Notes under the pieces: generated by a model | What the model was told of the DNA's origin: nothing | Database searches by the model: none | What the model saw: the letters and a program-made list of their open reading frames with translations, nothing else | Part shown: positions 14,856-15,533 of the stretch, piece after piece | Layout of the letters: the number at the start of each line of letters is the position of its first letter | Numbering within the stretch: position 1 is the stretch's first letter | Origin: Pseudomonadota bacterium | Lineage (GTDB): Bacteria > Myxococcota_A > Polyangia > Polyangiales > Polyangiaceae | DNA length: 15,533 nucleotides | NCBI GenBank assembly: GCA_023418705.1 | Contig: JAEZYZ010000041.1 | Coordinates: forward strand, 1 to 15,533 | Direction: 5' to 3' | Translations under genes and position numbers: made by a program

Positions 14856-14976
14856 GCGGGCGCACCCCACTGGCGTTGGATCGTTCGGCTGACCAGCACT
14901 CGGGCGTCACTGGCTTGAGCGCGCAGCCCGCTACGATTCGCCGAGCGTCCCCCGACGGGAGCGAGTAGGATCCCGC

Positions 14977-15177
14977 ATGCGCATTGCTTGGATCGCTGCC
15001 ACGCTGTTGCTCACGGGTTGTCCCGAGCGGATCGACGACGAGCAGCCAGAATCGAAGCCGGCTGAGTGCGCGAAGGTCGGCCAGCGCTGTGAGTTTGCCC
15101 CGGGCAAGCTAGGTAGCTGTGTCGCCCGGGACGACTGCCGCGGCACGAACTGCTTCGTCTGCCAGTCACAGCACTAG
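14977..15177 (+). CDS. Small cysteine-rich lipoprotein of unknown function
   Basis: The 66-residue product has a short type II signal peptide ending in the lipobox LLTG-Cys15, so the mature protein should be lipid-anchored and about 52 residues long. After a polar acidic stretch it has six cysteines (31, 38, 48, 54, 59, 62) arranged as C-x6-C-x9-C-x5-C-x4-C-x2-C, with the string VGQRCEFAPGKLGSCV and an FVCQSQH end. This pattern recalls small lipoproteins I associate with Myxococcota, from memory only. AGGA at 14967-14970 lies six bases before the ATG. It is separated from fliA by 121 bases and may have its own promoter. The even number of cysteines suggests three disulphides. I know no function, and no sequence feature ties it to flagella. 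Confidence 0.75.
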   Translation: MRIAWIAATLLLTGCPERIDDEQPESKPAECAKVGQRCEFAPGKLGSCVARDDCRGTNCFVCQSQH

Positions 15178-15408
15178 CGGCATCACCTCACCCCGCAGAG
15201 AGCGGCGTCCTCGCTTGCGGCCTGTTTCGCCAGGTCGTTTCGACGCCGGACGGCCGGCGTGCGCTTCTGCCATGGTCAGCAACCCATTGGACGCCGAGGC
15301 CTTGCGCAGACGGGCCCGGGCGGTACGCCCCCAAGCCCGAGGAGCTCATCATACGTTGGCCGTTCTCGCTCCGCAAACGACCCGTCCGCAAGCAGCTGCA
15401 TCAGCGGT

Positions 15409-15448
15409 AACCGTTCAGCCCTCGGCGCCGAGAGCCGAGGGAGCGGTT
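15409..15448. repeat. Inverted repeat / hairpin, 8-bp perfect core
   Basis: CCCTCGGC (15419-15426) and GCCGAGGG (15434-15441) pair perfectly around a 7-base loop; AACCG (15409-15413) and CGGTT (15444-15448) extend the stem across a short internal bulge. No U-tract follows on either strand, so an intrinsic terminator of the classical type is not supported. Confidence 0.7.
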
Positions 15449-15451
15449 CAG

Positions 15452-15480
15452 GGAGCGGTGTAAGTGATCCACTTTGCTCC
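15452..15480. repeat. Nested inverted repeat in AT-rich segment
   Basis: GGAGC (15452-15456) pairs with GCTCC (15476-15480), enclosing AAGTG (15462-15466) and CACTT (15470-15474) with a 3-base loop. The left arm, GGAGCGGT, also occurs as a direct copy at 15440-15447, twelve bases earlier. A further small palindrome, GAAAG-TT-CTTTC, lies at 15489-15500. Confidence 0.6.
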
Positions 15481-15533
15481 ATAAATTTGAAAGTTCTTTC
15501 CATCCGCCGGCAGATCGATCATGGCCTAGCTCG

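Larger units (their letters stand above)
15178..15533. other. 356-base 3' end without a supported gene
   Basis: No frame on either strand has convincing coding features. A minus-strand frame (15503 to 15276, 75 codons) is open and its start falls in AT-rich sequence, but I recognise nothing in it. From about 15400 the sequence becomes repeat-rich, and 15461-15500 is clearly AT-rich against the background. Several inverted repeats are stacked there (listed separately). It could be an intergenic regulatory or terminator region, or the edge of a mobile element lying beyond the window. Confidence 0.5.

Noticed and set aside
14855..14932. AGCGGGC after fliA and GCCCGCT 64 bases later as a possible terminator
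   Set aside because: The loop is far too long and no U-tract follows.
15276..15503. 75-codon minus-strand frame at the right end
   Set aside because: The start lies in AT-rich repeat sequence and the product is Pro/Arg/Leu-rich without a recognisable family. It could be a remnant of a mobile element, but I cannot support it.

Overview
The window is almost entirely a single plus-strand flagellar gene cluster from a very GC-rich bacterium (my estimate is about 70 percent GC). It runs fliH (5' partial) - fliI - fliJ - fliK - flgD - flgE - fliL - fliM - fliN - fliO - fliP - fliQ - fliR - flhB - flhA - flhF - fliA. Two features point to a flagellated member of Myxococcota or a related former-Deltaproteobacteria lineage: the high GC with many NNG/NNC codons, and the short cysteine-rich lipoprotein beyond fliA. 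This taxonomic placement is an inference. I saw no rRNA, tRNA, CRISPR array or recognisable transposase.

Layout. Bases 1-3015 encode the cytoplasmic export ATPase module (FliH stator, FliI ATPase, FliJ stalk) and a short FliK-type hook-length protein. Bases 3017-5034 encode the hook cap FlgD and hook protein FlgE. Bases 5095-6944 encode FliL and the switch (C-ring) proteins FliM and FliN. Bases 6941-10481 encode the export gate FliO/P/Q/R and FlhB. A 369-base gap without a convincing gene follows. Then come FlhA (10851-12971), the SRP-type GTPase FlhF (12991-14100) and an RpoD-related flagellar sigma factor of the FliA/SigD type (about 14121-14855). A 66-residue lipoprotein gene follows at 14977-15177. 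The last 356 bases hold no supported gene but contain several hairpin-forming repeats in a relatively AT-rich end.

The genes are tightly packed. Start and stop codons overlap at fliI/fliJ, fliJ/fliK, fliL/fliM, fliN/fliO, fliO/fliP and fliP/fliQ, which suggests polycistronic transcription and translational coupling. Larger breaks with their own ribosome binding sites occur before flgE, fliL, fliN, flhA and flhF. The gene set covers a working type III export apparatus, hook assembly and the rotor. Stator genes (motA, motB), chemotaxis genes, rod/ring genes, flagellin and flgM are not in the window.

The order is the widespread one known from spirochaetes, Firmicutes and deltaproteobacteria, with several genes often found in it missing: flbD/motA/motB between flgE and fliL, cheY near fliN, and flhG between flhF and fliA. 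The FliM-like protein also lacks the N-terminal CheY-binding peptide, FliK is very short, and FlhF has DTPG where the family usually has DTAG. I see no clearly new system. These deviations within a standard flagellar locus are the items most worth a second look.
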